Source of the DNA: Planctomycetales bacterium 71-10
GTDB lineage: Bacteria; Planctomycetota; Planctomycetia; Isosphaerales; Isosphaeraceae
Assembly (NCBI GenBank): GCA_001898385.1
Contig: MKTT01000075.1
Location: 1 to 64,000 of the forward strand
Direction: 5' to 3'
DNA length: 64,000 bases
Of this stretch, positions 52,087 to 58,532 are shown in pieces. The translations under genes and the position numbers were made by a program. Positions within the stretch are counted from its first letter, which is position 1, and each line of letters starts with the position of its first letter. The notes under the pieces were generated by a model. The model saw only the letters and a list, made by a program, of their open reading frames with translations. It was not told where the DNA came from and did not search any database.

Positions 52087-52248
52087 CGTTGCACCTCATC
52101 GCGGTCGCGTCATCGCATCGCTTGGATGATAGTGTTTTTTAAGGGCCTCATGCGGGCTTTTTTGGGGGCCGCGGAGGGGCGGAAATCGTCCACGACGTTC
52201 ACGTGATGGACGGCCCGCCGCCCCCGGGTCCGTACACCGTAACCATCT

Positions 52249-52302
52249 GGCTACGACCGTAGCCCCCCGGTATCCTGGGTGCAGCGTAGCCGGGCGGCTA
52301 CG
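52249..52302. promoter_or_regulatory. Two inverted repeats, likely operators
   Basis: GGCTACG (52249-52255) faces CGTAGCC (52258-52264) across 2 bases. A second pair, CGTAGCC (52285-52291) and GGCTACG (52296-52302), lies across 4 bases. The four heptamer copies fall between the leftward sigma gene and the rightward recombinase/repressor genes. That is the place for operators of a lysogeny switch. The Cro/CI-like protein at 53037 is a candidate ligand. Confidence 0.6.
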
Positions 52303-52342
52303 GAACCGGCCGCCCGCCGCATGAATCACGGGGGAAATCGCG

Positions 52343-53053
52343 ATGGATGTCGACGGCTACGTCCGGGTCTCGACCGAGGAACAGGCGCGCGGCGGCGTCT
52401 CGATCGAAGTCCAGACCGCCAAGGTCCGGATGTACTGCGAATTGCATGGATTGACGTTGCGGGAGATCATCGCCGACGAGGGCCGATCCGGGAAGGACCT
52501 CGACCGGCCCGGCCTCCGCCGCGCCCTCGAACGGCTCCGGTCGGGCGAGTCCGAGGGGGTCGTCGTCGCCAAGCTCGACCGGCTCTCCCGGTCGGTCGCC
52601 GACTGGAACGCGCTCATCGTCGAGTTCTTCGGCGAGCGGGCCGGCCGGCAATTGTTCAGCATCGGCGACAGCATCGACACCCGGACCGCGGCCGGGCGGC
52701 TGGTCCTGAACGTCCTCATGTCCGTCGCCCAGTGGGAGCGCGAGACGATCGCCGAGCGCGTCTACGACGCCATGCAGTACGTGAAGAAGATCGGGAACCG
52801 GGCCGGCCAGATCCCCTACGGCCGCCGGCTCGCCAACCCCGGCGACCCCGACGACACGCGCCTGGAGGACGTCCCCGAGGAGGTCGCGACGGTCGCCCTG
52901 ATGCTGGAGCTGCGCCGCGGCGGCTGGTCCCTCGGCCGGATCGCCCGCCACCTGACCGACCGGGGGGCGCCCACCAAGTCCGGCGCGACGACCTGGTCGA
53001 AGTCGTCGGTCCACGCGATCCTCCGGAGGTGCGAACGTGCCATCGCCTCGTAA
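52343..53053 (+). CDS. Serine recombinase (resolvase/invertase family)
   Basis: The 236-residue protein has the N-terminal resolvase domain: YVRVSTEEQARGGVSIEVQ with catalytic Ser10, GVVVAKLDRLSRSV and the FSIGDSIDTRTAAGRLVLNVLMSVAQWERETIAERV core. A shortened recombinase domain follows (GQIPYGRRL..., VATVALMLELRRGGWSLGRIARHLTDRGAPTK). It is too short for a typical large serine integrase. A repressor-like gene overlaps its 3' end. With a tyrosine integrase also present, its job is not integration alone; inversion or a nested element are possible. Confidence 0.9.
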   Translation: MDVDGYVRVSTEEQARGGVSIEVQTAKVRMYCELHGLTLREIIADEGRSGKDLDRPGLRRALERLRSGESEGVVVAKLDRLSRSVADWNALIVEFFGERAGRQLFSIGDSIDTRTAAGRLVLNVLMSVAQWERETIAERVYDAMQYVKKIGNRAGQIPYGRRLANPGDPDDTRLEDVPEEVATVALMLELRRGGWSLGRIARHLTDRGAPTKSGATTWSKSSVHAILRRCERAIAS

Positions 53054-53279
53054 GGCGGCCCCCCCGCCGCGGGCCACGATCGGCGAGCAGCTCCGCGCGG
53101 CGATCGAGAAGTCCGGCCGGACCCAGTACGACATCGCGAAGGAGGCGGGGATCCACCGGATCCTCATCTCCCGCTTCGTCTCCGGCGTCCGCCCCTCGCT
53201 CTCGCTGGAGACCGTCGACGCGCTCTGCCGCGCCCTCGACCTCCAGCTCTGCCCCGGCCGGCGGAAGCCGAAGGGGTGA
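53037..53279 (+). CDS. Cro/CI-type HTH regulator
   Basis: The 80-residue protein starts at GTG 53037, with GGAGGTG 5 bases upstream, inside the end of the recombinase gene. The whole body is an HTH_3 fold: IGEQLRAAIEKSGRTQYDIAKEAGIHRILISRFVSGVRPSLSLETVDALCRALDLQL. It is a strong candidate for the lysogeny repressor or Cro-like switch protein, with the inverted repeats at 52249-52302 as possible operators. Confidence 0.88.
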   Translation: MPSPRKAAPPPRATIGEQLRAAIEKSGRTQYDIAKEAGIHRILISRFVSGVRPSLSLETVDALCRALDLQLCPGRRKPKG

Positions 53280-53417
53280 CCCCCTCCCCTGCCCCGCCGG
53301 CACATGGGCGCAAGTCCATTGGAGCGGGCGCGCGCCTCGCGCCGATACCTGGACGGCCGGGCCGTCGAGCCGTCCCGGCGGCCGGGACGGCCGATCGTCC
53401 GGGGAGGGGCCGACGTC

Positions 53418-53708
53418 ATGGCGGGCAGGAAACCCAGGGCGGCCGGCCCGACCGGCCGGGCCGAGGCGGCGAAGGCGGCCGGCGGGCCGAGGCGGACGAA
53501 GACGACGCTGCGGCTCGGCGACCAGGTCCGCCGCGAGCTGGCCGTCGTCGCGGCCGAGCAGGGCCGCGACATGGCCGACATCGCCGAGGAGGCCCTGGCG
53601 TCGCACCTCGGCAAGTTCGCCGTCATCCGCGACTTGCGACGCCGGGCGGGGGCGACGACGGAAGGTGAGCCGCCGGCGGTCGAGCCGGGCGAACCGGCCG
53701 CGGCGTGA
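53418..53708 (+). CDS. Ribbon-helix-helix-like protein
   Basis: The 96-residue protein starts at ATG 53418 (MAGRKPRAAG) after GGGGAGGGG; the in-frame ATG at 53304 lacks such a site. RTKTTLRLGDQVRRELAVVAAEQGRDMADIAEEALASHLGKF has the strand-helix-helix spacing of MetJ/Arc-type DNA-binding proteins or of ParB-linked RHH proteins. Probably a small regulator. Confidence 0.65.
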   Translation: MAGRKPRAAGPTGRAEAAKAAGGPRRTKTTLRLGDQVRRELAVVAAEQGRDMADIAEEALASHLGKFAVIRDLRRRAGATTEGEPPAVEPGEPAAA

Positions 53709-53721
53709 GCGGGTCGGGGGG

Positions 53722-54000
53722 TCAGCACAACCCCTTGGTCGCGACCGGGACGCCGTCGCGGATCGTCCACTCGTAGCGCGGCAGGTCCCACGCGAGGACG
53801 TAATCGGGCGTCGGGTCGAAGTCTTCGCAGTCCGCGACGTAGCGGACCGCGTTGGACGCGTAGTCGTATTGCGCCTCGACGACGACGCAGCGCCCCATGA
53901 TCGCCCGCAGCTCGGCCAGCTCCGCGGGGCTGCCGTCGCGGATCTTTTGCAGCGGGAGGCGGAAGACGCCGAGGCGGGGGCGGCGGTACGAGTCGAACAT
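53722..54000 (-). CDS. Hypothetical phage protein
   Basis: The 92-residue protein starts at ATG 54000 (MFDSYRRPRLGVFRLPLQKIRDGSPAELAELRAIMGRC). A beta-rich C-terminal half (VVVEAQYDYASNAVRYVADCEDF) follows. The next gene on this strand begins 5 bases upstream of its start. Unrecognised. Confidence 0.6.
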   Translation of the reverse strand: MFDSYRRPRLGVFRLPLQKIRDGSPAELAELRAIMGRCVVVEAQYDYASNAVRYVADCEDFDPTPDYVLAWDLPRYEWTIRDGVPVATKGLC

Positions 54001-54005
54001 CGTCG

Positions 54006-54275
54006 TCACTCCAATCCGGTCGGGCCCGGCTTGTCGCATCTCGGGCGTCCTCGGTCGACCTCGTCGTAGAGCCTGGCCAGCCTCGCATCCCACTCGACCC
54101 GGTGGCGCAAGTCTTTGTACGCTGCGACCAGCACCATCGGCCCAACCGCGACGATCGCGACCAAGGCGAACGCCAGAATCGCGATCAGGCAGCATCCGAG
54201 CAGGAAGAAGATGACGGTCTCGAATTGGTGGTGGATCGCGTGGTCCATCCAGCGGAGCGTCTCGGCGTCGAGCAT
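54006..54275 (-). CDS. Small membrane protein
   Basis: The 89-residue protein has a long hydrophobic segment, probably two helices (about residues 20-52, VIFFLLGCCLIAILAFALVAIVAVGPMVLVAA), and a charged C-terminal tail. Small two-helix proteins in prophages include holins and superinfection proteins; nothing specific decides it here. Confidence 0.6.
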   Translation of the reverse strand: MLDAETLRWMDHAIHHQFETVIFFLLGCCLIAILAFALVAIVAVGPMVLVAAYKDLRHRVEWDARLARLYDEVDRGRPRCDKPGPTGLE

Positions 54276-54574
54276 CGTCCCCTCGCTTCGCTTCGAACCG
54301 CCACGGGCCGGGCGTCCTCCCGTCGGAGGGGCCCGGCCCGCGGCCTACTCGCTCGGACGGTGGGCTGAAGAGCTTTCCCCGCTCGCCGGCACCCGGACGC
54401 CGGTCCGCTTCGCGATTCGCACGTTTCCGCCCGGGTCAAGGGCCCCCGTCCACGCCTGCCATACGCCGGGTCGGCGATACGTGCATGCCCCAAGTGGTGT
54501 GGCATGCACCGATTATGCGAGCATAGGCCCGGCCGGGCAAGGGGTTGCGCCGGCCGGGCCGCCTCGGAACTATC

Positions 54575-54799
54575 TCAGGACCGGCCGGCCGCCGTCTTGG
54601 CCCCCTCGACCACCTCGAAGACGTCGTCGCGAGGCTGGCAACTCCGCATCACACCGAGCGCCCGAGCCGTCCGGGCGTCGACCATCTCGTCCATCCGGGC
54701 GACGGCGTCATCGCCCGGCGACTTCAGCCGGTCGTGCAACACCCGGCCCTGATACTTCAGATCCCGCACCACGTCCTCAGCCGACGTGCGTCGCGCCAT
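54575..54799 (-). CDS. Small helical phage protein
   Basis: The 74-residue protein starts at ATG 54799 with GGAGAG at about 8 bases. It reads MARRTSAEDVVRDLKYQGRVLHDRLKSPGDDAVARMDEMVDARTARALGVMRSC. It is helical and mixed charge, with no known motif. The 299 bases between 54276 and 54574 hold only shadow frames, no gene. Confidence 0.6.
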   Translation of the reverse strand: MARRTSAEDVVRDLKYQGRVLHDRLKSPGDDAVARMDEMVDARTARALGVMRSCQPRDDVFEVVEGAKTAAGRS

Positions 54800-55045
54800 G
54801 ATCCGACTCTCCGAGTCCCGCCGCCTTCAGCCGGGCGGCTCCGGCGGAGACGTCATCCGACCCCTCCGAACGCCCCATACGAGATGCCTCGCTTTTGTGA
54901 CGGGGGACCTCACACAATTTCGAGCTCCCGGATGTACCGACGATTGCGACCGAAACTCTGAAATCGAGCAACGCCCGGGGTTGATCATTCTACTTAGAAG
55001 CCGCGGACGTCGCGGCGCAGAGCAGACATTCAGAGTGCAACGCAC

Positions 55046-55384
55046 ATGTCCAATCTCAGCATTCGTCGGCGCGTGGTCCAGGCGGCGTTCGAGGATCTCA
55101 CCAACATCGCAGCCAACGGCGGCTCGCCAGCCAGGGCGTTCCAGGCCGTCACGGATCTGCTGGAAGCCCTATCCGACATGTGGGCTTCGATCGAAGTCGC
55201 TCGGATGTCAGGCCCATTCAAGGAGCTGACCGCGATTTACAACGCCGCGATGGTATCGGAGGGGGACGACACGCTGAAGATCGACTGCACGGAGTTCTTC
55301 GACGGCCTCGCTGCCATCGTCGACTCGTCCAAGGAGATGTGCTCCCTCACCGCCGGCACCCTTCGCGAGATCGCAGCTCACTGA
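55046..55384 (+). CDS. Hypothetical phage accessory protein
   Basis: The 112-residue all-helical protein (MSNLSIRRRVVQAAFEDLTNIAANGGSPARAFQAVTDLLEAL) starts at ATG 55046. Its codon use has more A/T than the structural genes. It stands alone on this strand between leftward genes, a typical cargo-gene arrangement. No function recognised. Confidence 0.6.
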   Translation: MSNLSIRRRVVQAAFEDLTNIAANGGSPARAFQAVTDLLEALSDMWASIEVARMSGPFKELTAIYNAAMVSEGDDTLKIDCTEFFDGLAAIVDSSKEMCSLTAGTLREIAAH

Positions 55385-55429
55385 ACTGATGCCGGTCGGG
55401 CGGCTCGCCACCTCCCGGCCGGCGGATTT

Positions 55430-55681
55430 TCACGGCGCGTTCGGATCGTCGGAAGTCAGTCGAATCGTGCGGTGGCCGACGATCTCGTACACGCCCTTTC
55501 CCTTCCGTCTCACCCTATCTCTATCAGCCGTGAAGATCGACTTCACACCGGGCATTTCGCCGTTGGGATCGGCGGTCGTGAAGGCGTCGATGATGTCGAC
55601 GTAGACCTGGAGCGTGTACTCCCTACCCGACTCGTCCTTCGCCTTGAACGTCTGGATCAGGTCCCGCCTCTTGATCGCCAT
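55430..55681 (-). CDS. Small conserved-type hypothetical protein
   Basis: The 83-residue protein starts at ATG 55681 with GGGAGG at 3-4 bases. It reads MAIKRRDLIQTFKAKDESGREYTLQVYVDIIDAFTTADPNGEMPGV, then SIFTADRDRVRRKGKGVYEIVGHRTIRLTSDDP. Proteins of this pattern occur in many bacterial chromosomes and mobile elements without known function. Confidence 0.72.
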   Translation of the reverse strand: MAIKRRDLIQTFKAKDESGREYTLQVYVDIIDAFTTADPNGEMPGVKSIFTADRDRVRRKGKGVYEIVGHRTIRLTSDDPNAP

Positions 55682-55712
55682 GATCCCTCCCGCCTCACAT
55701 CTTCGGCCGTTT

Positions 55713-56090
55713 TCAACGCCCCGCACGGGGCGGCACGTCACACTCGACCCGGCCGGGGCATCGCAGATTCGCCACGAACCGCTCGACGTCTTCCATCCGC
55801 CGGAACCGGCCCTCGCGCGCCATGCGTTGCACCAGCTCGGCGTCCGCCCTCGGCCAGCGCCCGAAGCCGACGCCGTTGACGCGGAGGTCGACCAGGTCCA
55901 CGTCCTCGGGGCCCAGCGGGAGCAACGCCTCGATCAGCAGGCCGATCGGCCCGAGGACCAGGCCGAACGCGACCCCCTCGGCGATCGGCCGACGCCGGAC
56001 GCTCGCGATGTACGCCCCCCCGCCGCCGAACGCGCAGGCCCAGAAAGCGACGGCGAGCGTCCCGACCACGGCGAGGGCTTCGGCCGTCAT
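55713..56090 (-). CDS. Small membrane protein with cytoplasmic tail
   Basis: The 125-residue protein has two membrane helices (ALAVVGTLAVAFWACAFGGGGAYIA and GVAFGLVLGPIGLLIEALLPL) and a charged C-terminal domain with FGRWPRADAELVQRMAREGRFRRMEDVERFVANL. Sits 3 bases downstream of the RHH-like gene, so likely the same transcript. Confidence 0.62.
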   Translation of the reverse strand: MTAEALAVVGTLAVAFWACAFGGGGAYIASVRRRPIAEGVAFGLVLGPIGLLIEALLPLGPEDVDLVDLRVNGVGFGRWPRADAELVQRMAREGRFRRMEDVERFVANLRCPGRVECDVPPRAGR

Positions 56091-56093
56091 CGC

Positions 56094-56336
56094 CTACTTC
56101 CCCTTCCTCCCCCGCGCCGGGGACTCAGGATCGGCCGTCGCCCCGCGCAACGCCTCGGCGTGCAGCCGCTCCGCGTCGCGCTGGGCGGTTTCGACGATCG
56201 TCCGGCTGATGTATTCCGCGACGGATTCGCCGGTGTAGCCGGATGCGATTTTCGCCCACTTCAGCGACTCGGGGGTCAATCGCACCGTCGAGGTTTTGGG
56301 CTCTTTCTTTTCCATCACCGCCGCCCGAGTGCTCAT
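56094..56336 (-). CDS. Ribbon-helix-helix (CopG-like) regulator
   Basis: The 80-residue protein reads MSTRAAVMEKKEPKTSTVRLTPESLKWAKIASGYTGESVAEYISRTIVETAQRDAERL. The TVRLTPES strand and two helices fit an RHH protein like antitoxins or phage regulators. It lies just downstream of a strong leftward promoter (56390-56418). No toxin partner is recognised beside it. Confidence 0.72.
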   Translation of the reverse strand: MSTRAAVMEKKEPKTSTVRLTPESLKWAKIASGYTGESVAEYISRTIVETAQRDAERLHAEALRGATADPESPARGRKGK

Positions 56337-56389
56337 CGTCGATATCCCCTACGCCGACCACATCTTACCCGGCGATCGCCCACGTCGCG

Positions 56390-56418
56390 ATTCTACACCG
56401 ATGTACATAAAGGGTCAA
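56390..56418 (-). promoter_or_regulatory. Sigma-70-type promoter, leftward
   Basis: On the minus strand TTGACC (56418-56413) is followed after exactly 17 bases by TAGAAT (56395-56390), near consensus in a very GC-rich background. It points at the RHH gene 54 bases downstream. Confidence 0.72.
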
Positions 56419-56445
56419 CGCGGCCAAAAACCTCAACGTAGGCAA

Positions 56446-56474
56446 TTGACACATTGGCCACATCGCGGTAGTAT
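56446..56474 (+). promoter_or_regulatory. Sigma-70-type promoter, rightward
   Basis: TTGACA (56446-56451), a 17-base spacer and TAGTAT (56469-56474) form an almost perfect promoter pointing at the gene cluster from 56580. The -35 boxes of this and the leftward promoter are 27 bases apart, so one regulator could control both. Confidence 0.78.
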
Positions 56475-56579
56475 GCAGCGGTTCGCTCGGTGGTTCGAGC
56501 GGCGCATGACGAGGGCCGCGGCGTGCTGACACACGCCACGGCCCGGAGACTCCCCCACCAACCCTGCGGAGAGAGAGAC

Positions 56580-56990
56580 ATGGCGACTGTAGCCCACCCC
56601 GAGAGTGGACGCAAGGCCACCCGGGCCTGCGCCGGCGGCTGCGGGCGGAAGATCGCGAACACGGGCCCTTACGGGGTGAAGCACTGCGAGGCGTGCGCCG
56701 ATCGGGTCTCGGCCCGGGAGTCGCTGGAGCACCTCCTTTCGGCCGGCGACCCGGTGATCGTCCGCCTGGCGGCGTGCTGGCTGGGGACGCTGGACATGGA
56801 CGCCCCGGCGTGGCGGGACGCGCTCCTGCGGGCCGAGGTCGAGGAGGCCGTCGACAGGGCGTTCAACGCCTACCTGAAGCGCGACGAGGAGAGGGCCCGC
56901 GCGATCCGCTACCGGGCCGAACGGGACCGACGGGCCGCGGAGGGGCGGATCCCGACGCTGGGCGACGACGACCTGGACCTCCCCTTCTGA
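56580..56990 (+). CDS. Hypothetical early phage protein, zinc-ribbon N-terminus
   Basis: The 136-residue protein starts at ATG 56580 after GGAGAGAGAGAC. ACAGGCGRKIANTGPYGVKHCEACADR is a Cys4-type motif; the rest is helical (ESLEHLLSAGDPVIVRLAACWLGTLDMDAPAWRDALL...) with an acidic end DDDLDLPF. The acidic terminus resembles an SSB-type protein-binding tail, though no OB fold is seen. First gene after the strong rightward promoter. Confidence 0.68.
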   Translation: MATVAHPESGRKATRACAGGCGRKIANTGPYGVKHCEACADRVSARESLEHLLSAGDPVIVRLAACWLGTLDMDAPAWRDALLRAEVEEAVDRAFNAYLKRDEERARAIRYRAERDRRAAEGRIPTLGDDDLDLPF

Positions 56991-57006
56991 CGCGGGAGGA
57001 TCGATC

Positions 57007-57240
57007 ATGGAACGGCGGGTCCCCCTGATGATGAAGCTGACCGCCGACCGGCTGCTGAAGCTGGCGGCGGCGCGGGAGATCAGCCGCGAGCGCCCGGGCC
57101 GCGAGGTCCGGGTGTACGCGGCCCCCTCCGGCCGGACGGTGGTCCGGCTCGACCGCGACGACGTGCAAGGCCCCGGCGAGCCGATCGCCGTCTATCGCTG
57201 CGGAAGGCTGGTCGCCCCCGAGACGGGAGGAGTCCGATGA
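57007..57240 (+). CDS. Small basic early protein
   Basis: The 77-residue protein starts at ATG 57007 after GGAGG. It has a helical basic N-terminus (LMMKLTADRLLKLAAAREISRERPG) and beta strands (EVRVYAAPSGRTVVRLDRDD). The next gene begins inside its stop (ATGA). Function unknown. Confidence 0.65.
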   Translation: MERRVPLMMKLTADRLLKLAAAREISRERPGREVRVYAAPSGRTVVRLDRDDVQGPGEPIAVYRCGRLVAPETGGVR

Positions 57241-57680
57241 AGTTGAAGGTGTCGATCGCGGGCCCCGGCGGCGCGTCGGCCGAGGTCCTGGCGGAGCTGG
57301 CCGACGGCTCCACGCCCGACCAGGTCCGCGACGCCGTCCGGCTGCACGCCGCGGCCCTCCGCGCCGGCCTGGGCGACGAGGCCCCGCCGGCCGCCGAGGA
57401 CGACGGCCCCAGGCCCCGCCGCAACGGGCCGCCGCCCCCGCGCGACAACGACGGCGGCAAGCCCCCCGAGAACGGCCGCCAGCTCCTCGCGTGGGCCGGC
57501 GACCGGGGATGCAAGCGGCGCGTGTTCGAGCTGAAGGACGCCTGGGAGTTCCCGGACCAGGTCGTCTCGTGGGGCCGCGACGAGGCGATCGCGGTCTACA
57601 ACGAGCTGCTGAAGGAGGCCGACCGGCCCGCCCCCCGGGGGGGCTACGGTCGCAACCGCTACGCCGGCGGTCGCGCCTGA
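57237..57680 (+). CDS. Hypothetical early phage protein
   Basis: The 147-residue protein starts at ATG 57237 in the upstream stop. Residues 1-45 (MKLKVSIAGPGGASAEVLAELADGSTPDQVRDAVRLHAAAL) form a compact alpha/beta start. A Pro/Arg/Asp-rich linker (55-85) follows, then LLAWAGDRGCKRRVFELKDAWEFPDQVVSWGRDEAIAVYNELL. Possibly nucleic-acid associated; no family. Confidence 0.65.
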   Translation: MKLKVSIAGPGGASAEVLAELADGSTPDQVRDAVRLHAAALRAGLGDEAPPAAEDDGPRPRRNGPPPPRDNDGGKPPENGRQLLAWAGDRGCKRRVFELKDAWEFPDQVVSWGRDEAIAVYNELLKEADRPAPRGGYGRNRYAGGRA

Positions 57681-57709
57681 TCCGGCCCGATCCGGCGCGG
57701 ATCCCCCTT

Positions 57710-57730
57710 GCCGCGCCCGCCGGGCGCGGC
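57710..57730. repeat. GC-rich hairpin after early genes
   Basis: GCCGCGCCC (57710-57718), 3-base loop, GGGCGCGGC (57722-57730) form an exact hairpin 30 bases after the stop at 57680. No T-run follows, so termination is uncertain. A second small hairpin (57771-57788, CAGGGGG/CCCCCTG) is close by. Confidence 0.45.
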
Positions 57731-57891
57731 TAGCCTGGACGGGTCCGTCGCCCCATTGCGACGGCGCATGCAGGGGGCATTCCCCCTGGAATCGGTGGTC
57801 TGAAGTCGACGGCCGACCGGCCCCGCTCGTCGCGGGCCGCGTGCTCGTCCGTCCCGTCCGTGTCTGACCGAAACCCGAAGCCCGATTCGCA

Positions 57892-57913
57892 CGCCATTCC
57901 GGCAAGATCGTCG
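57892..57913 (+). repeat. 22-bp repeat, copy A
   Basis: These 22 bases (starting CGCCATTCCGG) are identical to 59739-59760. A looser match continues for another 30 bases, including GAAGAGAG, in both places. Copy A lies 30 bases before the ATG at 57944. Could be a leader, a phage-sigma promoter element or a protein-binding site. Confidence 0.6.
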
Positions 57914-57943
57914 TGCAAGTCGAGCGTAGAAGAGAGCCAATCC

Positions 57944-58201
57944 ATGAACGCCCGAAGAAAGTCCGCATCCGCGGACCCCGTCCCTCGTGCGCGCCGAACG
58001 GGACCATCCTACGGCCCGTCGGTGTACGGATCAACCCCGGACATCCCCGACGAGCACGAAATCCCGTTCCCCCTCGCGGGGGACGTCTGGATCTCGGACG
58101 AGTACGTCTGCGTGACCGCCGTCCCGGCCGACGAATGGCCGGAGTGGACGGACCTGGTCGCATTCGGCGCGTCCTCCGTCGGGGGGGCCGGCCATGTCTG
58201 A
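57944..58201 (+). CDS. Small hypothetical early protein
   Basis: The 85-residue protein starts at ATG 57944 after AGAAGAGAG; the in-frame ATG 57860 is upstream of the repeat and less likely. N-terminus is basic/disordered (MNARRKSASADPVPRARR). The C-terminal half reads HEIPFPLAGDVWISDEYVCVTAVPADEWPEWTDLVAFG. The next gene overlaps its stop. Confidence 0.6.
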   Translation: MNARRKSASADPVPRARRTGPSYGPSVYGSTPDIPDEHEIPFPLAGDVWISDEYVCVTAVPADEWPEWTDLVAFGASSVGGAGHV

Positions 58202-58532
58202 CCGGACCCACGACGGGGGGCGTCGGAAGCGACGGAAAGCCCGAGCCGCGTTCATCCGCGGCCGGATCCTCGCCTACCTGGCGCGAAACCCCGGCCATCA
58301 CGGCGCGGGGGCGATCCACGTCGGCTCGGACGAGCTGAGGGGGGTCGACCCGGCCGAGCTGTGGCCCCACCTCCGCAACCTCTGCGACCGCGGCCTGGTG
58401 TTCGTGAGCTACGTCACGATCGTCCAGCCGTGCCACGGCTTCAAGTTCTCGCAGACCGTCCCCGCCTTCAGCCACTGGCGGCACTTCATCGGCTGGGCGC
58501 CGACGCCGCCCGGGGGGGGCGGCGATGGCTGA
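58194..58532 (+). CDS. Winged-helix-like early protein
   Basis: The 112-residue protein has a very basic start (MSDRTHDGGRRKRRKARAAFIRGRILAYLARNPGHHGAGAIH). A winged-helix-like segment follows, LRGVDPAELWPHLRNLCDRGLVFVSYV. It may bind DNA as a replication or regulatory factor. It overlaps the neighbours on both sides (8 bases each). Confidence 0.62.
   Translation: MSDRTHDGGRRKRRKARAAFIRGRILAYLARNPGHHGAGAIHVGSDELRGVDPAELWPHLRNLCDRGLVFVSYVTIVQPCHGFKFSQTVPAFSHWRHFIGWAPTPPGGGGDG

Noticed and set aside
52120-52170. Rho-independent terminator at the T-run and A/T-rich stretch before the late sigma gene
   Set aside because: The T-runs are not preceded by a complementary stem; arms AAGGGCC and GCGGGCTT do not pair properly. 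The stretch more likely belongs to promoter DNA.
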